Assembly (NCBI RefSeq): GCF_019453995.1
Contig: NZ_CP075587.1
Span: 1,736,001-1,800,000 of the forward strand
Source of the DNA: Candidatus Rhabdochlamydia oedothoracis
Lineage (GTDB): Bacteria; Chlamydiota; Chlamydiia; Chlamydiales; Rhabdochlamydiaceae
Length of the DNA stretch: 64,000 nt
Direction of reading: 5' to 3'
The first letter of the stretch is position 1. The number at the start of each line of letters is the position of its first letter. Below the pieces are notes generated by a model that had not been told where the DNA came from, searched no databases, and was given only the letters and a program-made list of their open reading frames with translations. Both the position numbers and the translations under genes were made by a program. Of the stretch, positions 38,960-48,994 are shown in pieces.

Positions 38960-39781
38960 ATATAGTGGTTCCGATTCAATCGGATAGAAAAATATTTTGT
39001 TTTGTGTTAAGCTATTGAGCATGAAAAAAACTGACCGCTAGCCAGATAGCTGACTTAGAACACAAGTTAAAGCATCCAAAAGACTATTCTGAACGGAATA
39101 GGCTTTGTGTAATTTTGGGCTATGATGAGGGTATCTCAACAAAAAATCTTGCTAAAACACTCCGGATAAGTCCTATCACTGTTCAGGAATACCTCAGAGA
39201 ATTATGATTCCGAAAATAAAACTGGAAGTAGCCCTCGAGGCGGTAGCAAATCAAAACTTTCACAAGACCAAACAGAGTCTCTAACACCTACAGGAAAAGA
39301 CCTATCTTAAAGTCAAAGGGATCATAGCTTATGTGCATGAGCAATATGGGATAAAATATTCCCGAAGTGGCATGACAGATTGGCTCATACAGCACGGATT
39401 TGCTTATAAACGTCCTAAAAAGATTCCTGGGAAATTAGATCCTGAAAAACAACGAATTTTCATAGAACAATATAGGGCTTTAAAGGAGACCTTAAACCTT
39501 GATGAAGAGATCTATTTCATAGATGCTGTGCATCCTGAACATCAGTCTCAAGCCGTATGTGGATAGATCAAAAAAGGCGTTCAAAAGACTTTGCAGACAT
39601 CCGGGAAACAATTGCGATTGCATTTTGCTGGAGCTCTTTGCCTGACAGGAATGAAGATTTTTACAGAGGAATATAAGACAGTTGATGCCGATGCAATGCT
39701 CGATTTTTTCAAGAAGCTAGAAAAACAGACAGAGGCTCGAATTATTCATGTAATTTTGGATAATGCGAGATCAAACAAAAA
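38960..39781 (+). mobile_element. Family A IS630 copy, decayed and 3'-truncated
   Basis: It begins TAGTGGTTCCGATTCAATCG. The transposase is broken by a stop and frameshift near its start (CTGACCGCTAG), by a further shift near 39200, a small deletion near 39285 and a TGG-to-TAG change at 39563. It ends at 39781 against the J terminus. Confidence 0.88.
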
Positions 39782-40715
39782 TAGACCTTTTGCGTAGTTA
39801 AATAAAAATTTCATAATTGTAGATTCCAGCAATAAGATTGAACCGTAAACCAAACCTTTTTCTTCTGTTCCTATATTTGCCACTGAAAATTTTACATCTT
39901 TTTAGACTGCCAATCACGTTTTCATTAACAACTCGCTCAGAGGAAATCTCTTGATTCTGCTTTTTCTCTTCTTTTGTTAACGGCTTCTTCTTACTGGATT
40001 TTTTTGGTAGTCTTGAGTTTTTTTGAATCTTTTTTATGCCTGTATAACCACTGTCGGTCATACCACAACGTTGATCTGTCCTCCGCACCCTACTCTCTTC
40101 AAACAGTCTAACATCATGTTTTTTGCCATTACAAAAGTTTATTCTGACAACTTTTTTCGTTTTCTTATCTACGACTATTTTGATCGTATGCTTTTTCTTC
40201 TTTCCGGAGTAAAAATGCTTCTGTCTATTATTGCGATTTTTTATCCTCTTTTTATCTTTGTCTTTTTTTGGGGACGCTCTATAGGTGTTTCTGATGCATC
40301 TATAAGAATTACTTCGTATTCCATGTCTCTCTTAAGAAGAGCTTTTTTCCCAGGCTGTGAAAACTTCTTGCTTTTAATCCATGTGTCTTCTACCCATCTG
40401 CAGGCTCGATAACATGCGTTTTCTCTCAGACCGTAACTACAACCTGTGTGAAAATACGTTCGATATTCTCTCAAATATTCTAAAGTCTTTAAAAGCTTGT
40501 CTTCTAGGCTTAAGTAAGCCTTTTCTCCTAGCTTTTCTCTATCTTTTGTTTTGCTCTTCCCATAAAATTAAGACCTTTTCTTCAAAAGTTTTTCGTTTCA
40601 CTCCTGTTAGTCTTCTAAATTGCTCGGGTGAGAGTGATTGAAGTTCTAAGTAATTTTTCCTTTCCCTTCATTTAGGAAGGAAGTATAGCAAAAATCTAAT
40701 TACGCAAGAAGTCTA
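39782..40715 (-). mobile_element. Family J IS5-like element, decayed
   Basis: The ends are TAGACCTTTTGCGTAGTT and, inverted, TAGACTTCTTGCGTAAT. The coding parts resemble family F (RFGLRFNLIAGIYN; YEVILIDASETPIERPQKK) but are divergent. An A_AAA_AAG heptamer near 40264 marks the frame change. Further breaks in the N-terminal part (40480-40680) make it a pseudogene. Confidence 0.8.
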
Positions 40716-40948
40716 TTTTTTAAATGCCTATAACTTTGCGAAAAGATTGAAAGCTCTAAAGGGATTGACACCTTTTAAATATAGTGGTTCCGATTCAATC
40801 GCATAGAAAAATATAGGATTAACGACAAGTTTCAAGTCGTTGACTTGAATCCCATTAAGCTAGCCGTTTGAATTGGCACTACTATATATTATCAAAAGTT
40901 GGCAAAAAAAACCAAAAATTTTTAGAATTAATCCATTCCATCACACTT
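40716..40948 (+). pseudogene. IS481-type transposase C-terminal fragment (family K), interrupted by mini-A
   Basis: 40716-40791 encodes LNAYNFAKRLKALKGLTPFKY. After removal of 40792-40884 plus one TA the same frame continues IIKSWQKKPKIFRINPFHHT and then LGLNI. This is the typical end of IS481/IS3-group integrase-core transposases (YNxxKxLKALKG.TP...NPxHHxLGLN). It is cut on the left by J. Confidence 0.75.
40792..40884 (+). mobile_element. 93-bp mini-A: both ends of IS630 family A without a gene
   Basis: It has the left end TAGTGGTTCCGATTCAATCG and the right end ...TTTGAATTGGCACTACTA, joined after an internal deletion of about 1 kb. TA is duplicated at 40790-40791 and 40885-40886. Excision restores the IS481 frame exactly. 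Confidence 0.9.
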
Positions 40949-40962
40949 TGGGACTAAACATC

Positions 40963-42126
40963 TTAGAGTTCTTTATCCGTTTCTAAATGATGCTTTAGCG
41001 CATTTAAAAAAGCACAACCATACATACCATCAAGTACGCGATGATCAAAGGTTAAAGAAAGATTAATCATACTGCAAATGGCAAGACTATCATCTTCCCG
41101 AGGAATCACTTTTCTATAACTAGCCCCTACACCAATGATGGCAACTTCGGGATATCTAATGATGGGAATTCCAATTTGCACACCAGACATACCAAAATTT
41201 GTAATGGTGATTGTGCCTTCGGTTACATCATCAGGTACTAATTTTCCCATCCGAGCTTTATGAGATAGAGCGCTGATCCCTTGAGCAATTTTTGGAAGAG
41301 ACAAATCTTGAGCTCCTTTTAAAACAGGTACAAGCAACCCTTGTTTAACACTTACCGCAATCCCTAAATTAATGAACCTCTTCATTAAAATGGTATCTTT
41401 ATCTAGAGAGGAATTTAACAAAGGAAATTCTTGAAGGGCTTTAATTAAAGCTCTAGCAATAAAACTGGTTAAGGTAAGTTTTGCTTGGCACTTCTCTAAA
41501 AAAATTTGTTTTTCTTTTTGGATACATTGCACCACATTTGTAATATCTATTTCTGTAATCAGCGTAGCATGAGGTGCTTCATAAAAAGAGCGCACCATAT
41601 TATCTGCTATCGCTTTGCGCATACCAGTCATTTGCAATCTTTCTATAGATTGCAAAGAGCCCTTTTCTTTTACAGTCCTTTTTTCTAGATAAAGCTCTAA
41701 GTCTTGCTTAGTGACTCTCCCTCCAGAACCTGTTCCTGTAATTTTTTGCAACTCTTCTAAATTCAGTTTATGTTCTCTAGCTAATCGTAAAAGAGCGGGT
41801 GAAAAAAAATATTGATTCCTCTTAGCATTGATCGAAATCGGCGAAGGGTTATTTTTTTCCAGATTTTTGTTTGTTTGCCTATCCTCTGTAGAAATAATTG
41901 CTAAAAGATCTCCTATTTGAACCTCTTGATCTACTTCTGCACAAATTTCTTGTAAAATACCTGCTATAGGTGAAGGGATCTCGCTACTAAGTTTATCGGT
42001 AGAAACTTCTAATAAAGGCTCATCTAATTGAACCACATCTCCTACTTTTTTAAACCACTGCAATATAACAGCACTGTGAATGCTCTCTCCTAATTTAGGT
42101 AATAGTACTTTTATTTCTCCGCTCAT
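40963..42126 (-). CDS. Dihydrolipoamide acyltransferase (E2 of a 2-oxoacid dehydrogenase complex)
   Basis: The 387-aa E2 has three parts. A lipoyl domain carries the lipoylated lysine K45 in VSTDKLSSE. An E3-binding domain lies at about 108-143 (FFSPALLRLAREHKLNLEEL...GSGGRVTKQDLE). The catalytic domain has IADNMVRSFYEAPHATLITE and the active-site motif SLTFDHRVLDG (H362, D366). Whether it serves pyruvate, 2-oxoglutarate or branched-chain substrates is not decided by the sequence, and no E1 or E3 gene is adjacent. Its stop lies very close to an IS481 remnant. It overlaps lpxK by 4 bp, giving translational coupling with lpxK and gmhA. Confidence 0.88.
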   Translation of the reverse strand: MSGEIKVLLPKLGESIHSAVILQWFKKVGDVVQLDEPLLEVSTDKLSSEIPSPIAGILQEICAEVDQEVQIGDLLAIISTEDRQTNKNLEKNNPSPISINAKRNQYFFSPALLRLAREHKLNLEELQKITGTGSGGRVTKQDLELYLEKRTVKEKGSLQSIERLQMTGMRKAIADNMVRSFYEAPHATLITEIDITNVVQCIQKEKQIFLEKCQAKLTLTSFIARALIKALQEFPLLNSSLDKDTILMKRFINLGIAVSVKQGLLVPVLKGAQDLSLPKIAQGISALSHKARMGKLVPDDVTEGTITITNFGMSGVQIGIPIIRYPEVAIIGVGASYRKVIPREDDSLAICSMINLSLTFDHRVLDGMYGCAFLNALKHHLETDKEL

Positions 42127-43202
42127 CGATGCCCTTTATTTGAAAAAAATTCTATTTTAGCTAACATCTCTTGCCAGATAGCATGCCCGGCTACAATCTC
42201 TAATTCTACACGCAAAGCAATTACAGGTATACAACATCTAAAAGAGGATAGTTTAACCCAATCCTTTTCTGTACATACAATCATTTCTCCTGCTTTATCC
42301 TTACATCTCTTAGCAAATAAATTAAGCTCATTTAGCCCAAAAGCCGTGTGATCTGGTAGAAATACACAATCTACAATACCACATCCTATCTCTCTTACGG
42401 TTTGTAAAAAACGCTCTGGCCTGCCCAAAGCACAAAATACCCCTACTTTTTTTCCAGTCACTTCCTGTGGATTACAAACAACAACGTTCATGCCAATAAC
42501 TGGCGCTAAAGTATATAAAGATATTTCTTTCTTTAATTCTTCATATTGACAAGCTGAATCAATGTGATTGGCAATAATCCAATCAGCTCGGTCTAATCGG
42601 GAAGGAGTATCACGTAATAAACCACTTGGCAAAAATTTTTTTTGACCAAAAGGATCTTTTGCATCAATCACAATAATTTCTAGATTCCGCGCTAACCTTC
42701 GATATTGCATCCCATCGTCTAGAATTAAACACTGCATTTTCTCCGTAATGGCTCTATATCCACTTTCAATACGATTTTTGCCTACCCAAATAGGTACTGA
42801 GGTTGTCTTTGCTAAAAGATAGGGTTCATCTCCACAATACTGAACGGGTAGAGTACATCCTTTTCCATCAGAAATCTTTTCTACTCTGCCAGAGGTTTCA
42901 ATCTTTGAAAGAAATCCTCTTGTAAGAATAGCTAATCTGATTTTCGGATCAAGATGCTTTATCATCTTTTGAATCAGTGGTGTTTTTCCGGTTCCTCCAG
43001 CTGCAATATTCCCAATACTGACTACACAAGTAGGAAGCTTATGTACTTTAAGCAAACCCTTATCATAGGCTAAATGTCTTAATCGCACTCCTAAAGAAAA
43101 AAAAGCACTTATTAAAAAAAAGAAGGGGATGAAAAAAAAAGGTTTTTTTTCTTTTTGAACAACTCGAAACAAATACCGTTTTACCTTTTTAAGAAGAAAC
43201 AC
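42123..43202 (-). CDS. lpxK: Tetraacyldisaccharide 4'-kinase
   Basis: LpxK phosphorylates the 4' position of the lipid A disaccharide precursor at the inner membrane. The 359-aa protein has an N-terminal membrane anchor (about 21-38, FFFIPFFFLISAFFSLG), the P-loop SIGNIAAGGTGKTPLI (GK at 72-73), CLILDDGMQYRRLARNLEII with the catalytic Asp pair, and RDTPSRLDRADWIIAN. Length and motifs are complete. It overlaps gmhA by 14 bp and the E2 gene by 4 bp. Confidence 0.93.
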   Translation of the reverse strand: MFLLKKVKRYLFRVVQKEKKPFFFIPFFFLISAFFSLGVRLRHLAYDKGLLKVHKLPTCVVSIGNIAAGGTGKTPLIQKMIKHLDPKIRLAILTRGFLSKIETSGRVEKISDGKGCTLPVQYCGDEPYLLAKTTSVPIWVGKNRIESGYRAITEKMQCLILDDGMQYRRLARNLEIIVIDAKDPFGQKKFLPSGLLRDTPSRLDRADWIIANHIDSACQYEELKKEISLYTLAPVIGMNVVVCNPQEVTGKKVGVFCALGRPERFLQTVREIGCGIVDCVFLPDHTAFGLNELNLFAKRCKDKAGEMIVCTEKDWVKLSSFRCCIPVIALRVELEIVAGHAIWQEMLAKIEFFSNKGHR

Positions 43203-43791
43203 AAATAGCTCTTGGCTCTGTTTGAAAAAGCAATACCTCTACTTGTTCTATAATAATATGAATGGCAGTCATATGGGCTTCTTGAATCCGATCTGAAAAC
43301 TCAAACCCGGAAACGATCCATTCCAGATCAGCCACCCCTTTTAACTTACCTCCTGTTTTACCAAGAAAAGAGATTGTTTTCAGACCTCTTTTTCGTGCCG
43401 TTAACATGGCTTTAAATAGATTTGTGGAATTACCACTTGTCGTTAAAGCGATGAAAAGATCTTCTGGTTTAGCAAAAGCTTCTACTGCTCTTGCAAAAAC
43501 AAAGTCAAATCCCATGTCATTTGCTGTACAACTTAAATGGCCTGGATCGCTTAAAGCAATAGCTGGTAGAGCTTTTCTTGCATAACGAAATTGCCCCGTT
43601 AACTCCTCTGCAAAATGCATGGCATCGCATAAACTCCCTCCATTACCTGCAATCAATAATTTACCACCTTTTGTAAAACACTTAGCAATTAATTGACTGG
43701 CATTTTCGATAAAGCTCATGCTTTTTTCTTCTTTTAAAAGTACAATAGCGCGTATTGCTTCATCAACTGCATGCTCGATTTCTTTTTGCAT
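43189..43791 (-). CDS. gmhA: Sedoheptulose-7-phosphate isomerase (GmhA/SIS family)
   Basis: The 200-aa SIS-domain protein reads GKLLIAGNGGSLCDAMHFAEELTGQF...LPAIALSD, then FIALTTSGNSTNLFKAMLTARKRGLKTISF and a C-terminal QEAHMTAIHIIIEQVE. GmhA makes D-glycero-D-manno-heptose 7-phosphate for lipopolysaccharide. The close paralogue DiaA (replication initiation) has the same fold. The Glu and His ligand positions (EELTG; EAHMTAIH) favour GmhA. It is first in a likely operon with lpxK and the E2 gene, which fits an envelope role. Confidence 0.82.
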   Translation of the reverse strand: MQKEIEHAVDEAIRAIVLLKEEKSMSFIENASQLIAKCFTKGGKLLIAGNGGSLCDAMHFAEELTGQFRYARKALPAIALSDPGHLSCTANDMGFDFVFARAVEAFAKPEDLFIALTTSGNSTNLFKAMLTARKRGLKTISFLGKTGGKLKGVADLEWIVSGFEFSDRIQEAHMTAIHIIIEQVEVLLFQTEPRAICVSS

Positions 43792-43872
43792 AATAAATTA
43801 CTCTTTTTATGAGGCAATTATAAAAGGACCCTTGTATTATAGTAAACCTACTTAAAGCATTTTTTAATAATT

Positions 43873-44883
43873 ATGATCTTATTATATCCCCCCGTAAAAA
43901 TCGCTCTTATCGGAGCTACTGGTATTGTTGGAAGAGAAATATTGGGTCTTTTAGAAAAACGTCATTTTCCGATCAAAACACTACGCTGTTTTGCTTCTTT
44001 AGATTCAAAAGATAAATCCATTCTATTCTCCGGAGAAAATATTCCATTAGAAACCCTTTCCAAAGATAAATTACACAACATCGACCTAGCTATTTTTTGC
44101 ACAAAAAAAGAGGTTTCTAGTAAATGGATCCCCTATCTTGCTAGGCAAAAAACCATTATAATCGATAACAGCGCTGCTTTTAGGCTTGATCCACATGTAC
44201 CTCTTATCATCCCAGAGATTAATTTAGCAGAGCTAGCCAACCATAATTACATTATTGCTTCTCCTAATTGCTCTGCTTCGATCATGTTAATGGCTCTTTT
44301 TCCCTTGCATCAGTACATTCCCATTCAAAGAATTCAGGTAGCTACTTACCAAGCGGTTAGCGGTGCTGGATTTCACGCTATGCAAGAGTTAATTTCTGCT
44401 ACACAAGCTGTATTAGAAAAAAAGGCTTATACGCCAAAAGCGCTACCTTTTCCATCTGCATTTAACCTATTCTTGCATAACTCTACATTAAACGCAGATG
44501 GCTATGTTGACGAAGAATTAAAAATGCTACAAGAAACTCGAAAAATTCTTTCCAATCCTCATATTCGGGTAAATGCAACCTGTGTACGCGTTCCTGTTTT
44601 ACGAGCACATTCTCAAGCTTTAAATGTCACCTTTACTCAAGAAATCTGTCCAGAAAAGGCTTATGAACTTTTAGAAAAAGCTCCTGGTATAAAAGTACAT
44701 GAAGACCGCTTAAAGAATCGTTTCCCTATGCCAATTGATGTTGCAGGGCAAAACGATGTGTACTGCGGAAGAATCAGAAAAGATCTTTCCTATGCTAATA
44801 CTTTAGATCTGTGGGTAGTAGGGGACCAAATACTGAAAGGAGCTGCTTTAAATACGATACAAATTGCAGAACACCTTCTTTGA
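43873..44883 (+). CDS. asd: Aspartate-semialdehyde dehydrogenase
   Basis: Asd reduces aspartyl phosphate in the lysine/diaminopimelate and threonine/methionine branch. The 336-aa protein has the NADP-binding GATGIVGREIL (14-24), IIDNSAAFRLDPHVPLIIPEIN, the active-site cysteine C133 in IIASPNCSASIM, and the catalytic His region RVPVLRAHSQALNVTF. The C-terminal GRIRKDLSYANTLDLWVVGDQILKGAALN is typical. In chlamydiae the product feeds the diaminopimelate pathway. It is divergent from gmhA across 81 bp and convergent with the pseudouridine synthase gene. Confidence 0.94.
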   Translation: MILLYPPVKIALIGATGIVGREILGLLEKRHFPIKTLRCFASLDSKDKSILFSGENIPLETLSKDKLHNIDLAIFCTKKEVSSKWIPYLARQKTIIIDNSAAFRLDPHVPLIIPEINLAELANHNYIIASPNCSASIMLMALFPLHQYIPIQRIQVATYQAVSGAGFHAMQELISATQAVLEKKAYTPKALPFPSAFNLFLHNSTLNADGYVDEELKMLQETRKILSNPHIRVNATCVRVPVLRAHSQALNVTFTQEICPEKAYELLEKAPGIKVHEDRLKNRFPMPIDVAGQNDVYCGRIRKDLSYANTLDLWVVGDQILKGAALNTIQIAEHLL

Positions 44884-44884
44884 A

Positions 44885-45535
44885 TCAAAGCAATTTCTGC
44901 CAATCTAGAATTTCTTCACATACAATCACTTCTTGTGTAATGGGGTGAGGAAAACTCATACACGCATGATGTAAGGCAATCTTCTGTTTGAGTAAATGCT
45001 TCTTACTTCCATACTTGACATCTCCTACAACAGGAGAGCCTATAGCGGAAAACTGTGCACGGACCTGATGATAACGCCCTGTATACAGCTTTATTTTTAC
45101 CAGTGAAAAATCTCCCTTTTCAAGCATAACAGAATACTCCAGCTGAGCTAATTTTCCTTGAATATGATTGGATTTTACTACTTTAGCACGGTGATTTACA
45201 TGAGTTAACGTATGCTCGAGAACTCCCGAGTTTTTTAGATTTTCACCTCTTTCTACCCAGGCTAAATAGGTTTTACTCATTTTCTTTTCACGCATACTTT
45301 GCTGCAGCCGAGTAAGCGCTTTAGATGTTCTTGCAAATAAAACCAAACCGCTAACCGGTTTATCTAAACGATGAATACATTCTAGATAAACCCCGCCTGG
45401 TTTTTTATATTCTTTTTTAACCCAAGTTTTTGTTAAATCGGTTAAGTTATCTTTTATAGGATAGTGAGGCTGCGTACTTAAACCAGCAGGTTTCACAACT
45501 ATTAAAACATGGTTATCTGAGAAAATGATCTGCAT
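44885..45535 (-). CDS. RluA-family pseudouridine synthase
   Basis: The 216-aa enzyme converts specific uridines to pseudouridine in rRNA or tRNA. It opens with IIFSDNHVLIVVKPAGLSTQ, has the catalytic Asp D58 in ECIHRLDKPVSGLVLFART, and ends with LYTGRYHQVRAQFSAIGSPVVGD. It lacks an S4 domain, like RluC/RluA short forms or YqcB. The frame is open to 45559, but ATG 45535 gives the canonical start and has an AAAGGA site. It overlaps the upstream methyltransferase gene by 23 bp. Confidence 0.88.
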   Translation of the reverse strand: MQIIFSDNHVLIVVKPAGLSTQPHYPIKDNLTDLTKTWVKKEYKKPGGVYLECIHRLDKPVSGLVLFARTSKALTRLQQSMREKKMSKTYLAWVERGENLKNSGVLEHTLTHVNHRAKVVKSNHIQGKLAQLEYSVMLEKGDFSLVKIKLYTGRYHQVRAQFSAIGSPVVGDVKYGSKKHLLKQKIALHHACMSFPHPITQEVIVCEEILDWQKLL

Positions 45536-46337
45536 TTTTTCCTTTGCGTTGTCGAACAACTTCGTATAACAAAAGTGTAGTAGCTGTTGCTACATTCAAA
45601 GAATCCGCTATGCCATGCATAGGAATACGAACACAGATATCAGCTTGCTTCATCCAAAAATCGGATAACCCCAATTGTTCAGTGCCAACAGCAATTGCCA
45701 CAGGACCTGTTAGATCTAATTGGGTAAAATCTTGGGAAGCAGAGGGGGTTGCTGCAACAACTTTAATTTTATGCTCACGCATCAGACTTAAAACCTCTTG
45801 ACTTGTAGCTTCTATTACTGAAGTGGTAAATAATGTTCCTACACTAGCGCGTACAACATTGGGATTATAGATATCTGTACAGCGATCGCATATCATCACC
45901 GCATCTACTCCTGCTGCATCTGCCGAGCGCAAAATAGTGCCTAGATTTCCTGGTTTTTCAATCGCCTCAGCAATGACTACAAAAGCTATAGGACTAAACG
46001 AAATAGAATGAAGTGGATAGTGCATTTGCTCTGCTATAGCTACAAGCCCATCAGGACGATCTCTGTAAGAGATTTTTTTGAAAACAGATTCAGAACAATG
46101 GTAGATAAAAGCTTGATCTTGTTCAATTTGCTCAATTAGGGTTTTTTCATTTATTCCTAAAAATAAAGTCGGGCAAATAAATAAAGAGACAATCTTTACC
46201 CTGGCTTGCACAGCCCTAGACAACTCCCGATATCCCTCAATGAGAAAAAGATTTGTTTGATTGCGCGTTCTGCGATTTGCTAGTTGCATTGCTAACTTAA
46301 TTTTAGGATTTTGCATGCTTGTGATTTTTTCTATCAT
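45513..46337 (-). CDS. TrmH/SpoU-family RNA 2'-O-methyltransferase
   Basis: The 274-aa SPOUT enzyme methylates a ribose 2'-OH in tRNA or rRNA. The N-terminal substrate-binding domain starts ITSMQNPKIKLAMQLANRR. The trefoil-knot motifs follow in order: AIEKPGNLGTILRSADAAG, NPNVVRASVGTLF, VAIAVGTEQLGLSDFW and IPMHGIADSLNVATATTLLLYE, the last with the Ser-x-Asn-Val-x knot signature. The target is not predictable. ATG 46337 fits the family start, and four more codons upstream (46349) overlap the next gene. The three genes 47146-44885 form one overlapping transcription unit. Confidence 0.9.
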   Translation of the reverse strand: MIEKITSMQNPKIKLAMQLANRRTRNQTNLFLIEGYRELSRAVQARVKIVSLFICPTLFLGINEKTLIEQIEQDQAFIYHCSESVFKKISYRDRPDGLVAIAEQMHYPLHSISFSPIAFVVIAEAIEKPGNLGTILRSADAAGVDAVMICDRCTDIYNPNVVRASVGTLFTTSVIEATSQEVLSLMREHKIKVVAATPSASQDFTQLDLTGPVAIAVGTEQLGLSDFWMKQADICVRIPMHGIADSLNVATATTLLLYEVVRQRKGKNADHFLR

Positions 46338-47146
46338 GGCAGCCACCAAGCAAAACTTCCATAAGGAATAGCAAACTCATTTTCAGAAGGCAATAAGAGC
46401 TCATCGCTCTCAATTTTCCCTTTAGGTAATAATTGTTTCATTAAATTTTGAATGACAGTCGGGGTAATTCCAGAGGTATGGGTAGTGAATAACAAAAAAA
46501 GAGCATCTTTGCTTAAAAGGTCTTTACACATGTCTAGCAATTCTATAAGACCTTCTTCAATTTTGAAAATTTCCCCCTTATTTCCTCTACCAAAGCTAGG
46601 GGGATCTAAAATGATTGCTTCATAGAAAGAGCCCCTTTTGATCTCTCTTTTTATAAATTTTTTCACATCTTCTATAATCCAACGAATCGGTTTATCTAAA
46701 AAATGATTTAACATAGCATTCTCTCTAGCCCAACTCACCATTCCCTTTGAGGCATCAACATGGCAGACTTTAGCTCCTACTTTTGCACAGGCTAAAGTAG
46801 CTCCTCCTGAATAAGCAAATAAATTGAGAACTCTCGGCTCTTTTCTTGAGATAAGCAACTTTTGCATATAGGTAAAAAGAAGACTGTGTTCAGGAAAAAC
46901 GCCTACATGACCAAAGTCGGTAGGAGCTACCTTAAAACGTATATCCTCAATAATTACTATCCAATCCTTAGGCAAAGATCTCTGATATTCCCAACGATTT
47001 CCTTCGTCTCGAGAAAAAATAGCATCCGCTTCCCATTTTTTAAGAGAAGGTTTCCAAATTGCTTGAGAGCAGGGCCTAATCAAAGTAAAAGCGCCAAAAC
47101 GCTCTAACTTTTGTTGATTACCGCTATCAATTAGAGAATAAGACAT
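46334..47146 (-). CDS. Class I SAM-dependent methyltransferase (RlmI/RlmK-like)
   Basis: The 270-aa enzyme has a Rossmann methyltransferase domain. SAM-binding motif I is NLFAYSGGATLACAKVGAKV, the acidic ribose loop is HVDASKGMVSWARENAMLN, and the catalytic loop ILDPPSFGRG resembles DPP-x motifs of rRNA cytosine/guanine methyltransferases. The N-terminal PUA-like domain of RlmI is absent. Substrate is likely rRNA, by analogy only. It is first in the run of three RNA-modification genes and overlaps the next by 4 bp. Confidence 0.82.
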   Translation of the reverse strand: MSYSLIDSGNQQKLERFGAFTLIRPCSQAIWKPSLKKWEADAIFSRDEGNRWEYQRSLPKDWIVIIEDIRFKVAPTDFGHVGVFPEHSLLFTYMQKLLISRKEPRVLNLFAYSGGATLACAKVGAKVCHVDASKGMVSWARENAMLNHFLDKPIRWIIEDVKKFIKREIKRGSFYEAIILDPPSFGRGNKGEIFKIEEGLIELLDMCKDLLSKDALFLLFTTHTSGITPTVIQNLMKQLLPKGKIESDELLLPSENEFAIPYGSFAWWLP

Positions 47147-47360
47147 AAATGGAAAAACTTTTTTAGTTAAGCTAGTATTTTAGCATACTTAAGGGATTCT
47201 TTACTATTAGTTAAAAAAAAGAAGTAATTTTACAAATTTTTTTGGCTTAGTGAGAAAAAATAACATAGAATCTAATGTTCTGATGATTGGCAAATCAATC
47301 ATAAACATAAAATACAGACTTCTTTTTCGGTTTTCGATTTGCGTATTTATAATAATGTAA

Positions 47361-47715
47361 CCTACATTCCTACCCCCTAGCGTATATTTTTGGAATTAGC
47401 TAAGCCTTTTGTGCTATTATGTCTTTTTTGAACAAAGAGGTGCGGTATGGTAGAGGTTTCAGAAGGAGAAATTCAAACGACAGTAATGGATCATCATGGC
47501 TTAGTGGCTGCCATTTGTCAGGACTTAAAAATTGCTGAAAGGATTGACAATCGTCTGCCTTCAGGTGCTCAAAGGAAAGTTAGTCCAGGAATAGCAGCGG
47601 TGGCTATGATCATCCATGGTCTGGGCTTTACGAAAAGATAGTACCGATCATGAGCTAGGCTGTGCTCTCGATAATATTGCAGAGTATGGTGCAAGCAAAT
47701 TATTTTCTGAAGCTG
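47361..47715 (+). mobile_element. Family H IS1634-like 5' fragment with internal deletion
   Basis: It has the same 5' end and transposase start (ATG 47447) as 38606-38959. About 80 bp are missing near 47638, and the sequence then continues with DHELGCALDNIAEYGASKLFSE before joining family B at 47716. Confidence 0.78.
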
Positions 47716-47993
47716 CTTACTATAGGTCAAAAATCGTTGCAAATTACCTAAAAACATCTAGAGTAGAAATCAAATTCTTGCCTCCTTATTCTCCCGATCT
47801 CAATCTGATTGAACGCCTTTGGCGATTCATAAATAAAAAAGTCCGCAATAATCGATATTATGAAAAATTCTTAGATTTTAAGAAGGCGATTTGTGCTTTT
47901 TTTGAAAATATTCCTAAATATCGGGAAGAACTGCAGCCTCTTTTATCTAAGAAATTTTACTTAGTTAAATCTTAATTTAAAGATAAACGAGTA
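47716..47993 (+). mobile_element. Family B IS630, 3' fragment
   Basis: It encodes the last 82 residues of the B transposase (AYYRSKIVANYLKTSR... with the catalytic Glu in LNLIERLW) and ends at the right terminus AAACGAGTA. Confidence 0.88.
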
Positions 47994-48051
47994 TAACCCC
48001 TTCTTTATGTGCAATTATGGCATGTTTATTGGTTTATGGAGCCTAAGCGTC

Positions 48052-48990
48052 CTCTACTCTCGATAATAAGCTTGCTCCGAAAAAACCAGTAAGCATTGCT
48101 GCATAATCCCTCCATATGAAGAGTTAAATCTTGCTATTCTGTATCCATTTCCTGCTTCGATCCAAGGTATGTCTTCTGATGGCTTTTCCACCATTCTTTT
48201 TACTTCAGTAATTGTCTCAGGAACTCGTGTCACCCACAAATAGTCATTATTTTTCAGTAGCCTCTCCTTCTTGTACAGAGCCGAATCTGCTATCCACCTG
48301 GAGGGCTTATCTAGATCTATTTAAGAACGAAAATTCTCTACGTTTTTGATGGTTTCGTGGAAAGACACTTTGTCAGAGCTATTCCCATCTAAAGGATCCA
48401 TCCACAAAGGAATAGAACTCGGACCATTTACAACCAATGATAAAAAGACCTGCTTCAAATCTGGCCTGTGGTCTTTGGAAAATCCATGTGTAACCTCTAT
48501 AATTTTGGGATCATCGTCTCTATGTGATTTATTCCATCCAATAAATGATTATCCAAAGCGATCCCAAAAGCTACTTCAGAAAATAATTTGCTTGCACCAT
48601 ACTCTGCAATATTATCGAGAGCACAGCCTAGCTCATGATCGGTACTATCTTTGGCCTTAAGACCAACTTCTAGGAGCCTTTCTATTGGCTCGGATGCAAA
48701 AAACTGATGAGCTAAATACAATGTTCTATTCGTAAAGCCCAGACCATTGATGATCATAGCCACCGCTGCTATTCCTGGACTAACTTTCCTTTGAGGGCCT
48801 GATGGCAGACGATTGTCAATCCTTTCAGCAATTTTTAAGTCCTGACAAATGGCAGCCACTAAGCCATGATGATCCATTACTGTTGTTTGAATTTCTCCTT
48901 CTGAAACCTCTACCATATCGCACCTCTTTGTTCAAAAAAGATATAATAGCACAAAAGGCTTAGCTAATTCCAAAAAAGTGCCCTAGGGAG
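48052..48990 (-). mobile_element. Family H IS1634-like element, decayed
   Basis: The longest H copy in the window. The transposase starts at 48916 (VMDHHGLVAAICQDLKIAER...) and runs to HLLDGINHIETMIPK, then shifts frame near 48500. It continues VFLSLVVNGPSSIPLWMDPLDGNSSDKVSF, the DDE part. A stop at about 48322 and truncation at 48052 after CLLVFSEQAYY leave it inactive. The family assignment rests on the DUF4277-like N-terminus and the SIPLWMDPLDGNSSD motif. Confidence 0.75.
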
Positions 48991-48994
48991 TAGG

